From assembly GCA_900541355.1 (NCBI GenBank), contig UQJU01000009.1:1-46990 (forward strand): a DNA stretch of 46,990 nucleotides, written 5' to 3'. Shown piece after piece: positions 24,157 through 31,520 of the stretch. The notes beneath the pieces were generated by a model, which was not told where the DNA came from, searched no databases, and was given only the letters and a program-made list of their open reading frames with translations. The stretch is from Candidatus Avelusimicrobium fimicolum (lineage in GTDB: Bacteria; Elusimicrobiota; Elusimicrobia; Elusimicrobiales; Elusimicrobiaceae). How positions within the stretch are numbered: position 1 is the stretch's first letter; each line of letters opens with the position of its first letter. The position numbers and the translations under genes are program-made.

Positions 24157-25657
24157 ATTGTCGCGTAAAGAGAGTCCAGTCGCCGCTTTTTTTGGACAAA
24201 AACCAAAGTGCTCCTAAAAAGATAAGCCCGCCGAAAAGAAGCGTAAAAAAAGCATTGGTGCGCGGCCCGAAAAACGCATATAGGGCCGATGGGAAAAGGG
24301 CCAAAATATTGACGGCTGTCAAGCGCGCCGCCGCACGCAGGGAATAGATATACTCTACTTGCGGAAAATGCTTTTTAAAGAGTAAATAATTAATAAATAA
24401 ACTTACCGTACAGCACCCCGCTTGCGTGTAAGGATACGCATACGCCCCAAATATCTGCATCGTAACCGGAACCAACACAATAAATAAAATAATTCCCGTG
24501 AGGGCATAGGGCAGACTTTCCTTTACCTTTCTTCCCGCCGCCACCACATTGTTTTGCATTAAAATCGGCCCCATAAACCACATCATTGCCATTAATGGGC
24601 GCAGAAAGTTGGCGGTGCTGTGGGCGTCCTGCTGTGTGAAATTTCCGCGCTCAAAGAAAAGAGAAATAATCTCCGGCGCGTAAAAGCAGGTAAATACCGC
24701 TAGCGGCGTAAGCAAAAAAAGCACAAAGTGCTGGGTCATTAGAAAATCCTGGTTTAGTTGGGGCCAATTTTGTTGTGCGGCACTTTCAGTCAGTTGGATT
24801 TTGGAAACATTGGTAACGCGGAGCGTAAAAATTTCGGTTGGAGAATCAGCCAGTTGGCGCGCATAGTTTAGCGCGCTGACCACCCCTGCGGAAAGGCCGC
24901 TTAATAAATAGAGCGGAAGAACACTGCTGATAATGTTCGCCAGTTCAATGGCTTGGTTGCTAACGAGGTTGGCTGTTAGTTTTTTGTGCCACCCGCTTGT
25001 GCCCCGCGCGGTAAAGGACCAGTTTAATTCCTTTTTTAGCGCGCACAAAAAAACCGCCGCTTGCACTGCATTAGCCGCCAAAAAGCCGTATATCATACTC
25101 ACTACACCGCAAGTGCGCCCCCAACACAGCAGACAAATTAAGGGAAGCAAGGCATTTAACGGGGTGAAAAGGGCGGCCGTAAAGCGGCGGTACATTTCCA
25201 AAACCGCGGTCAGATAGGCTACCAGCAGTTGCAGGCCGAATAATAAAAAACCAAGCGAAATCAGCCTGCGTTCGGCGGTCAGTTGGGCTAGGTCAAAACG
25301 GGAAAGCAGTTTGCCAAGAGCCACCGGACAGCAAAAACCTGCCGCCGTTAATAAAACAGCCAGCAAAATATAAAAATATAAAAAGACATTTAAAAGCGCC
25401 CGCCCGCCGTTGGGCGTTTGGGTATCTTGCGCCATTGCTTCCGGGATAATGACGGCGGCGTTCATCCGCTGTAAAAACGTAAGACCGAAGCCCATTATCA
25501 TAATGAGGTAAAAATAAACGTCTGTCGTTTTGCCCGCCCCGAAGTAGAGCGCAATTAAAAGTGCGTTGGCAAACGATACCAGTTTCCACGCCAGAGTGGC
25601 CCCCACAGCCAGCGCGGCTCCGAAAGAATAAGAAGTGGGCTTAAAAAGATGAACCAT
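24140..25657 (-). CDS. MurJ/MviN-family lipid flippase
   Basis: A 505-residue integral membrane protein of the MOP superfamily with about 12-14 hydrophobic helices. Hallmarks are the N-terminal ALAVGATLAWKLVSFANALL and TDVYFYLIMI helix, and the middle segment LPLYLLSGLSAGVVSALNYA, corresponding to the MurJ motif with A-x-R after the seventh helix. LFFERGNFTQQDAHSTA is typical of MviN. Either lipid II or another polyprenyl-linked glycan is a possible substrate; adjacency to glycosyltransferases leaves both open. The ATG lies 7 bases after a TATAAT box with no Shine-Dalgarno. Confidence 0.85.
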   Translation of the reverse strand: MVHLFKPTSYSFGAALAVGATLAWKLVSFANALLIALYFGAGKTTDVYFYLIMIMGFGLTFLQRMNAAVIIPEAMAQDTQTPNGGRALLNVFLYFYILLAVLLTAAGFCCPVALGKLLSRFDLAQLTAERRLISLGFLLFGLQLLVAYLTAVLEMYRRFTAALFTPLNALLPLICLLCWGRTCGVVSMIYGFLAANAVQAAVFLCALKKELNWSFTARGTSGWHKKLTANLVSNQAIELANIISSVLPLYLLSGLSAGVVSALNYARQLADSPTEIFTLRVTNVSKIQLTESAAQQNWPQLNQDFLMTQHFVLFLLTPLAVFTCFYAPEIISLFFERGNFTQQDAHSTANFLRPLMAMMWFMGPILMQNNVVAAGRKVKESLPYALTGIILFIVLVPVTMQIFGAYAYPYTQAGCCTVSLFINYLLFKKHFPQVEYIYSLRAAARLTAVNILALFPSALYAFFGPRTNAFFTLLFGGLIFLGALWFLSKKSGDWTLFTRQFKNRF

Positions 25658-25664
25658 ATTTGAT

Positions 25665-25672
25665 ATTATAAT
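25665..25672. promoter_or_regulatory. Shared palindromic -10 element of divergent murJ-like gene and gatB
   Basis: ATTATAAT is self-complementary: TATAAT can be read on the plus strand (25667-25672, toward gatB) and on the minus strand (complement of 25665-25670, toward murJ). The whole intergenic gap is 33 bases. No clear -35 box is seen on either side. Confidence 0.55.
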
Positions 25673-25690
25673 AATTTAGGAGAGATTATC

Positions 25691-27136
25691 GTGAATACTG
25701 AATTTGAACCTGTTATCGGGTTGGAAATACACGTCCAACTCGGAAGCAAAACCAAGTTGTTTTGTTCTTGCCCCAACGGTGTGGGAGATGATACGAAGCC
25801 TAACACCGCTATTTGTCCCGTTTGTGCCGGGCATCCGGGCGTGTTGCCTGTGTTAACGGAGGGTGCCTTGGAACTGGCGGTACGCGCCGGGCTGAGTATG
25901 AATTGCAAAACGAACGAGACTTCTTCGTTTTCGCGCAAACATTATTTTTACCCTGATTTGCCCAAAGGTTACCAGATTACCCAAAACGAAGAACCGATTA
26001 ACGGCGCAGGCTATATTGAAATTACGTTCGGCCCCAAAGAAAATTTACAGAAAAAGCGCATCGGTATTCACCACGCACACTTGGAAGAGGATGCCGCCAA
26101 ATCTTCCCACTTTGCAGACCACTCCTTAGTGGACTACAACCGTGCGGGTTGCCCGCTTTTGGAAATCGTGTCTATGCCCGATTTGCGCTCGCCGGACGAA
26201 GCATATGCTTATTTAACCGAAATCAAACGCTTGATGCGTTGGGTAGGTGCTTCTAACTGCGATATGGAAAAAGGCGAATTGCGTGTGGACGTAAACATTT
26301 CCTTGCGTCCCAAAGGGCAGGAAAAATTCGGCACGCGCGCGGAAATCAAAAATTTAAACTCGTTTAAAGCCGTTCGCGATGCGCTTAACTACGAAATTAA
26401 CCGCCAGACGGAACTTTTGAACGCGGGCGGACAGGTAAAGCAGGAAACCCGTCTGTGGGATAAAGAAGAATTGGTTACCAAGCCGATGCGTTCCAAAGAG
26501 GATGCTCTTGATTACCGCTATTTTCCGGAGCCGGATTTGCCGCCGGTGGTGTTACAGCACGACTGGCTGGAAAACGTAAAGGCTAATATGCCCGAACTGC
26601 CGGCCGCCAAGGAAGCGCGCTTTATGAAGGCGGGTTTGTCCGCTTATGATGCGGGGGTGCTGACAAGTTCCCGCGAAATTGCCGCCTATTTTGAAGAAGT
26701 GGTAAAGGGCGGGAAAGTATCTTTAAAGACGGCTTCCAACTGGATTCAAACGGATTTATTAGGTGTATTAAATGCCGAAAAGAAGGAAATCCAAGATTCT
26801 CCTATTCCGGCAGCCCGCTTGGCGGAACTGTTGGAACTGGTGGAAAGCGGAAAAATCAACCGTAAACAGGGTCGCGATGTGTTTGACGAAATTTGGAAAA
26901 CAGGCGAAGCCCCGGCCGCTGTGGTGCAAAAACGCGGTATGGTGCAGGTGAGCGACGAAGGCCAATTAGAGGCTTGGGCCAAGGCCGCCATTGAGGCCAA
27001 TCCCAAAGCCGTAGCGGACTATAAAAAAGGCAACAAGGCCGCTATCGGTGCATTGGTGGGCGGAGTGATGAAACTCAGCAAAGGCAAGGCCAACCCGCGC
27101 ATTATCAGCCAGTTGTTAGGCAAATTGCTCGCGTAA
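25691..27136 (+). CDS. gatB: Asp-tRNA(Asn)/Glu-tRNA(Gln) amidotransferase subunit B
   Basis: The tRNA-binding and kinase subunit of GatCAB, which converts misacylated Glu-tRNA(Gln) or Asp-tRNA(Asn). The 481-residue length is standard. Hallmarks are VIGLEIHVQLGSKTKLFC, the zinc-site cysteines (FCSC and CPVCAGHPGVLP), PDLPKGYQITQ, GIHHAHLEEDAAKS and the C-terminal YqeY-like tail. gatA and gatC are not in the window. The GTG start at 25691 is set by AGGAGAG upstream; it is led by the divergent promoter shared with the murJ-like gene and ends at a strong terminator. Confidence 0.97.
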   Translation: MNTEFEPVIGLEIHVQLGSKTKLFCSCPNGVGDDTKPNTAICPVCAGHPGVLPVLTEGALELAVRAGLSMNCKTNETSSFSRKHYFYPDLPKGYQITQNEEPINGAGYIEITFGPKENLQKKRIGIHHAHLEEDAAKSSHFADHSLVDYNRAGCPLLEIVSMPDLRSPDEAYAYLTEIKRLMRWVGASNCDMEKGELRVDVNISLRPKGQEKFGTRAEIKNLNSFKAVRDALNYEINRQTELLNAGGQVKQETRLWDKEELVTKPMRSKEDALDYRYFPEPDLPPVVLQHDWLENVKANMPELPAAKEARFMKAGLSAYDAGVLTSSREIAAYFEEVVKGGKVSLKTASNWIQTDLLGVLNAEKKEIQDSPIPAARLAELLELVESGKINRKQGRDVFDEIWKTGEAPAAVVQKRGMVQVSDEGQLEAWAKAAIEANPKAVADYKKGNKAAIGALVGGVMKLSKGKANPRIISQLLGKLLA

Positions 27137-27159
27137 GTATCCGCCTTAAAAAGTTTACA

Positions 27160-27190
27160 AAGCCGGCCCCTTTCCCGGGCCGGCTTTTTC
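27160..27190 (+). terminator. Terminator of gatB
   Basis: Stem AAGCCGGCCC/GGGCCGGCTT followed by TTTC. Confidence 0.9.
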
Positions 27191-27310
27191 TGTGTAGGCT
27201 TTTCCTAAGAACCCGCGCAACAACTAACCCAAAACAATCCGCGCCAAAAAGCGCGTAAAACGCTACCATAAAAACAACCATAAATATAGCGCACAAGAGG
27301 GGGATTTTGT

Positions 27311-27340
27311 TTGACCCGGGGGTTTAAAAGTTGCTATTAT
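27311..27340 (+). promoter_or_regulatory. Promoter of the pal-cpoB-tolB operon
   Basis: TTGACC (27311-27316), 18 bases, TATTAT (27335-27340). The leader of about 30 bases carries AGGAG before the ATG. The 27191-27310 stretch upstream shows no gene. Confidence 0.7.
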
Positions 27341-27376
27341 TTATGTGTAGAAGTAAATACCTATTAGGAGAAAGAA

Positions 27377-27886
27377 ATGAAAAACTTACTCAGAGTTGTT
27401 TTGGTTCTGGCCTTGGCCGCTGGCTTGACCGCCTGCAAAAAGAACGTAAAAGATGACGCCAATGCCGACCTGACTGCCGGTGCCGGTACCGAAATGGTAA
27501 TTGAAGAAACCGAAACGGTAACGGAAGTTCCCGCCCAGGAAGTTTCTTTGGGTGTGGTGCATTTCGCTTTGGACAAATACAATCTGTCCTCCGATGCCCG
27601 CAAAATTGTAGAAGCCAACGTGAAAGCCATTAAAGCCGCCGCGTCTGCCGCTTCCTACCAAGTAACCGTAGAAGGTAACTGCGACGACAGAGGCACTATC
27701 GCTTACAACATTGCCCTCGGCCAAAAACGCGCCGACGAAGTGAAAGCGTATTATGTGCGCCTCGGTATTCCCGCCGCTAACATTACCACCGTATCTTACG
27801 GCGAAGAAAAACCGGTCTGCTACGAAGCCACCCAGTCCTGCTGGGCGCAAAACCGCAGAGCCGATACGTTGCTGAAAGTCAACTAA
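27377..27886 (+). CDS. pal: Peptidoglycan-associated lipoprotein Pal (OmpA domain)
   Basis: A 169-residue outer-membrane lipoprotein. Signal peptide with lipobox GLTAC (Cys20), an acidic linker, then an OmpA-like peptidoglycan-binding domain: VHFALDKYNLSSDARKIVE, VEGNCDDRGTIAYNIALGQK, SYGEEKPVC and AQNRRAD. Pal binds peptidoglycan and TolB to keep the outer membrane tethered. Aspartate and arginine of the diaminopimelate-binding loops are present. Three cysteines within the OmpA domain (GNC, PVC, QSC) could form a disulfide. First gene of a Tol-Pal operon. Confidence 0.93.
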   Translation: MKNLLRVVLVLALAAGLTACKKNVKDDANADLTAGAGTEMVIEETETVTEVPAQEVSLGVVHFALDKYNLSSDARKIVEANVKAIKAAASAASYQVTVEGNCDDRGTIAYNIALGQKRADEVKAYYVRLGIPAANITTVSYGEEKPVCYEATQSCWAQNRRADTLLKVN

Positions 27887-27919
27887 TTGCTTGTTTTGAA
27901 TAAGGAGCCCGGACCCAAA

Positions 27920-28618
27920 ATGAAAAATGTTACAAAACTACTTTTTATGGCAGGTTCGGGCTTTTTATTGTCCGGCTGCATCGCCAGCGAGCGGGATATG
28001 AGTACGCTCAAATTGCAGTTGCAGGAACTCAACGCTACGATTGTGCAAATGCAGTCTAACCAGGCCGAACTCGCCGGGAAAATGGACGAACTCAATAGCA
28101 ATTTGTCCGCTTCCAACGAAAATTTGGCCCAGGTAGATGCACAAATTAACAAGTTGTCGGCAAAATTGGACGATTTGTCCGTTTCTGTCCGCACGGCGCC
28201 TGCCGCCCAGGCGGAAAAAGCACAAACCGCCCAGCCCGCAGCCTTGTTGCCCTCGGATTTATTTGCCGAAGCAAAGAGCCATTTGGATAAAGGCGCTTAC
28301 GAACCGGCCGCTATGGGCTTTAAACTCTATACTTCCAAATATCCGGACAGCGAAAATGTTGAACAGGCCTATATGTATATGGGTGATGCGTATATTGCTG
28401 CCGGGCAGACAAAATCCGGCGCAGTAGCCTATGCTACTTTGTTGCAAAAATTTCCCAAAAGCAAGTTCATCCCGTCGGCGCGTTTGAAATATGCGCTGTC
28501 CATTGTGCCTCTTGGCAAAAAAGACGAAGCCAAACGCTATTTGTCCTCCGTTGTGCAAGATTTCCCGGCTTCTCCTGAGGCTAAAAAAGCCGAAGCCGAG
28601 TTGGCTAAAATCAAATAA
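27920..28618 (+). CDS. cpoB: CpoB/YbgF-like TPR lipoprotein
   Basis: A 232-residue protein with lipobox LLSGC, an N-terminal coiled coil (LQLQELNATIVQMQSNQAEL and onward to about residue 95), an Ala/Gln linker, and a C-terminal TPR domain (LFAEAKSHLDKGAYEPAAMG, AYMYMGDAYIAAGQTKSGAV, ARLKYALSIVPLGKKDEAKR). This is the YbgF/CpoB pattern, which coordinates Tol-Pal with septal peptidoglycan synthesis. Most CpoB proteins are soluble; here the lipobox suggests membrane anchoring. ATG 27920 follows AAGGAG at a wide spacing. Located between pal and tolB. Confidence 0.85.
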   Translation: MKNVTKLLFMAGSGFLLSGCIASERDMSTLKLQLQELNATIVQMQSNQAELAGKMDELNSNLSASNENLAQVDAQINKLSAKLDDLSVSVRTAPAAQAEKAQTAQPAALLPSDLFAEAKSHLDKGAYEPAAMGFKLYTSKYPDSENVEQAYMYMGDAYIAAGQTKSGAVAYATLLQKFPKSKFIPSARLKYALSIVPLGKKDEAKRYLSSVVQDFPASPEAKKAEAELAKIK

Positions 28619-28649
28619 AAGCGTGTAACACGCGGTGCCTTTTATTCCT

Positions 28650-29951
28650 ATGATGAAAAAACTGTTTTCCCTTTTACTTATTGCAGGGGTTCTTATTTCT
28701 TTTGCCGGGCGCGTAATAGCGGCCCAGCCCAAGACGGATGTGTATATCGGTATTACCTCGGTGGGGGATAAACGCTTGCCCGCTATCGGTATGCCGCCTT
28801 TCCGCTTTACAGATGAAAAAGCCCAGCCGGCCGCCGTGTTAGTGCACGACGTAATGCGCGCAGATTTGCTGTTTGCACGCTATTTTGACGTTACAGAGGA
28901 CGGCCCGGCCTTTAATTCCCAACATTTAAGCCAACAGTTAAACCAATGGGGCGCCGCCCACGCCAGTTATTTATTGGCGGGTGATATTACCTATGCGGCC
29001 CCGTATTTTACGATTAAAATTTACGTTTACGATATTTCCACCCGCACTGCCGTATTTGCCAAGGCTTTTAAAGGCACAGAAAGCAGTCTGCGCAGACTGG
29101 CACATATCGCTTCGGACCAGATTGTTGCCGCTTTAATGGGAAAGCGCGGTATCGCCGATACCAAAATTGCTTTTGCCAATAATTCTACCCGCCACAAAGA
29201 AATTTATGTGGTAGATTATGACGGCGAAAATTTACAAAAATTGACAAACGATAAAAGTATTGCTATTTTGCCCCGTTGGTCCAAGGACGGCAAAATCTTC
29301 TACACCACTTATAAATATAAAAACCCGGATATTTTTGCGATTGACTTGCGCGCGGGAAAAATTGCCCCGGTGATTATCCGTGGTGGGTTGTCGCTTATCG
29401 GTGGTGTTTCCCCCGACGGAAAGGCCCTGGCCTTTACCAGTTCCGGCGGAACTAACCCAAGCATTTATATTTATAATTTGGAAACGCACTCCAAAACCCG
29501 CATTACCAACAAGGCCTCGGTGGACGGTTCCCCGTCCTATTCACCTGACGGAAAGTATATTACTTTTGTATCTAACCGCGCGGGCAATCCGCAGATTTAT
29601 GTAATGGAACTCGCCACCGGCGAAACCCGCCCCTTGACGAAAACCTTTAACTGGTCCGACAGCCCCCAATGGTCGCCTACCGGGGAGTGGATTGTTTTCA
29701 CGGGCCGCGAATCGCCCTATCACCCGATGGATATCTTTTTGGTGGACTTAACCGGCACGCAAATCCGCCGCCTGACTACCGACGCCGGTTCCAACGAGGA
29801 CCCGACGTGGTCTCCCGACGGACGCTTTATTGCTTTTACCACCACGCGCAACGGAAAACGCCAGTTGTATATGATGGATATGGACGGCAGCGCGCCGCAC
29901 CTGCTTGCGGACTTAAAAGGCGACTCTTTTACACCCCATTGGAGTTTTTAA
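28650..29951 (+). CDS. tolB: Tol-Pal system beta-propeller protein TolB
   Basis: A 433-residue periplasmic protein with a signal peptide (MMKKLFSLLLIAGVLISFAG), an N-terminal alpha/beta domain (GVFV-like strand ADLLFARYFDVTE) and a six-bladed beta-propeller: repeats containing LPRWSKDGKIFY, GGVSPDGKALAFTSS, PSYSPDGKYITFVSN, PQWSPTGEWIVFTGR and PTWSPDGRFIAFTTT. TolB binds Pal. Gene order pal-cpoB-tolB differs from the usual tolB-pal-cpoB, and tolQRA are not in the window. Starts at 28650 or 28653; no strong ribosome-binding site. A short GCGTG/CACGC hairpin precedes it. Confidence 0.92.
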   Translation: MMKKLFSLLLIAGVLISFAGRVIAAQPKTDVYIGITSVGDKRLPAIGMPPFRFTDEKAQPAAVLVHDVMRADLLFARYFDVTEDGPAFNSQHLSQQLNQWGAAHASYLLAGDITYAAPYFTIKIYVYDISTRTAVFAKAFKGTESSLRRLAHIASDQIVAALMGKRGIADTKIAFANNSTRHKEIYVVDYDGENLQKLTNDKSIAILPRWSKDGKIFYTTYKYKNPDIFAIDLRAGKIAPVIIRGGLSLIGGVSPDGKALAFTSSGGTNPSIYIYNLETHSKTRITNKASVDGSPSYSPDGKYITFVSNRAGNPQIYVMELATGETRPLTKTFNWSDSPQWSPTGEWIVFTGRESPYHPMDIFLVDLTGTQIRRLTTDAGSNEDPTWSPDGRFIAFTTTRNGKRQLYMMDMDGSAPHLLADLKGDSFTPHWSF

Positions 29952-29973
29952 TTTGGTTGGAAAATAATCCAAA

Positions 29974-30005
29974 GCCCCGGAGCCACGCCAGCCCGGGGTT
30001 TTTTA
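29974..30005 (+). terminator. Terminator of the pal-cpoB-tolB operon
   Basis: Stem CCCCGG/CCGGGG (29975-29980, 29993-29998) followed by TTTTTT. Confidence 0.8.
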
Positions 30006-30017
30006 TTGGTACAAAAA

Positions 30018-30049
30018 AACCGCCCCCAGCCAAAGAGCCGGGAGCGGTT
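30018..30049 (-). terminator. Terminator of the long minus-strand operon
   Basis: AACCGC/GCGGTT stem with internal CCC/GGG pairing; on the minus strand it is followed by T residues. Confidence 0.7.
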
Positions 30050-30068
30050 ATATCACAGCAAATATTTA

Positions 30069-30887
30069 TTACTTACAGACGGAAAGCCCCGTTTCCTCGC
30101 AATCGGCGTTGGGGTAATCCTCGCAGCAAACCTCTTTGGAGCCTTTGGGCAAAAAGAGGGTGTAAGAATCGTCCCCGTTTTCAAAGGTGGCTCTAACGCC
30201 GTCTTTGTCTTGGGAGTACCAGATATCGTTGATTTCCATATCTTCCATTTCGGCATTTTCGTCAAAGGCCTGCATCATAATAACGGCTTGTCCTGCTTTG
30301 GTGGCAGGATTTTCCTGCGCTAACAAACCGAGCAACATCAAGGAACCCATCCCCACAATCAGCAACAGGCTGATAATAGCCAGCCACCACGGGTGGGACG
30401 GCGTATCGGGCAGTTCATCTCCGGGCTGAAAGTCCGCACGGACGACGTAAGTTTCCGCGATATAATCGTGCAGTGCGCGTTTGCGGTTGGTAAGCCCTGC
30501 CATAATATAGCCGATATAAAGGGTAATATAAGACAAGATTTTGGCAAAAGTGCGGCCCGTCGCACGTCCAAAACCGATGCGCCCGCCGTCTTTGCCGATT
30601 ACCTTAATGCCCATAATGCGTTTGCCGAAAGTAGCCTGTTTGACACCGCTTTCCAACAAAGCAAAATACAGCCAATAGCAGACCATAGCCAACACTTGGT
30701 ACAAAAAATAAGTGGCAAGCAACATAAAAACCGGCCCGCTGAGAGCATCAGCGCCGGTTTGGCCGATTTTTACACCTTGCCAAACCATCAACGGAATACA
30801 AATGACGGCTGGCGGAATACTAACTAAAATAGCGTCAATCACAAAAGCGACGGCGCGTTTCCAGAACCCAATATATGGTGCGTTCAT
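30069..30887 (-). CDS. RDD-family membrane protein with Cys-rich C-terminal domain
   Basis: A 272-residue protein. The RDD domain (residues 1-165) starts GFWKRAVAFVIDAILVS and contains FGKRIMGIKVIGKDG and the family DR/D residues; three to four helices. A fifth helix (WWLAIISLLLIVGMGSLMLLGLLA) leads to a soluble C-terminal domain with Trp/Asp-rich strands and a cluster CCEDYPNADC ending VCK. That tail is unusual for RDD proteins and could fold via disulfides outside the membrane. Function unknown. Last gene of the minus-strand run, 60 bases after tdk, with a small palindrome (GCATTT/AAATGC) in the gap and AAGGAG before the ATG. Confidence 0.75.
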   Translation of the reverse strand: MNAPYIGFWKRAVAFVIDAILVSIPPAVICIPLMVWQGVKIGQTGADALSGPVFMLLATYFLYQVLAMVCYWLYFALLESGVKQATFGKRIMGIKVIGKDGGRIGFGRATGRTFAKILSYITLYIGYIMAGLTNRKRALHDYIAETYVVRADFQPGDELPDTPSHPWWLAIISLLLIVGMGSLMLLGLLAQENPATKAGQAVIMMQAFDENAEMEDMEINDIWYSQDKDGVRATFENGDDSYTLFLPKGSKEVCCEDYPNADCEETGLSVCK

Positions 30888-30947
30888 AGTTTTCTCCTTT
30901 TATGTAAGCCGCCTGCATTTAAAATGCGTTTAACGGCCCCAAATCAG

Positions 30948-31517
30948 TTATTTGCGCGGTTTTTTGTAGCAGCGGCGGCAACGGGCCTGGTAAGCATCCG
31001 TAGTGCCTACTACAATGCGCTTTTTGTCTTTGCTGATACGTTGCGTAAAACTGGCCGGATTGCCGCATTTGGTGCAGACTGCCAGGTTTTTAGTAACGTA
31101 TTCGGCCTGTGCTAAAAGTGCGGCCGTTACTTCGAACGGTTCGGCGCGGTAGTCGGTATCCAACCCGGCTACAATTACACGCTTGCCCGCATGAGCCAGT
31201 TTGTTACATACTTCTACAATACCAAAATCAAAGAAATTAATCTCATCTATTGCGACAACCTGCGTGTCTTTTTCTACAAGCGGCAAAATTTCGGCCGAAG
31301 ATTTTACACAAGTTGCCGCTACTTTGTTTTGGTTATGACTGGTGATGCTGTCAATGCCGTAGCGTGTGTCAATCTTGGAGTTAAACAATTGTACCTTTTG
31401 CCGGGCGATTAGCGCAATGCGCACGCGGCGGATGAGTTCCTCCGTCTTGCCGGAGAACATACACCCGCAGATTACTTCTATCCAACCTTGTTTGTGATAT
31501 ATTAACGGATTAGCCAT
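30948..31517 (-). CDS. tdk: Thymidine kinase
   Basis: Salvages thymidine to dTMP (type II, TK1-like). The 189-residue protein has the P-loop GCMFSGKTEELIRR, the Walker-B-like DEINFF (usually DEAQFF/DEGQFF), the lasso loop GLDTDYRAEPFE, and a zinc site C-x2-C (CTKCG) with CRRC. Catalytic Glu lies in DEINFF. Starts 3 bases after lptD, with no strong ribosome-binding site, so translation likely follows lptD. Thymidine salvage with deoC and tpiA in the same operon suggests deoxyribose recycling. Confidence 0.95.
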   Translation of the reverse strand: MANPLIYHKQGWIEVICGCMFSGKTEELIRRVRIALIARQKVQLFNSKIDTRYGIDSITSHNQNKVAATCVKSSAEILPLVEKDTQVVAIDEINFFDFGIVEVCNKLAHAGKRVIVAGLDTDYRAEPFEVTAALLAQAEYVTKNLAVCTKCGNPASFTQRISKDKKRIVVGTTDAYQARCRRCYKKPRK

Positions 31518-31520
31518 TTT

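Noticed and set aside
27105..27296. A 63-residue hydrophobic minus-strand frame downstream of gatB
   Set aside because: It overlaps the gatB end and its terminator, and lacks a ribosome-binding site or promoter.
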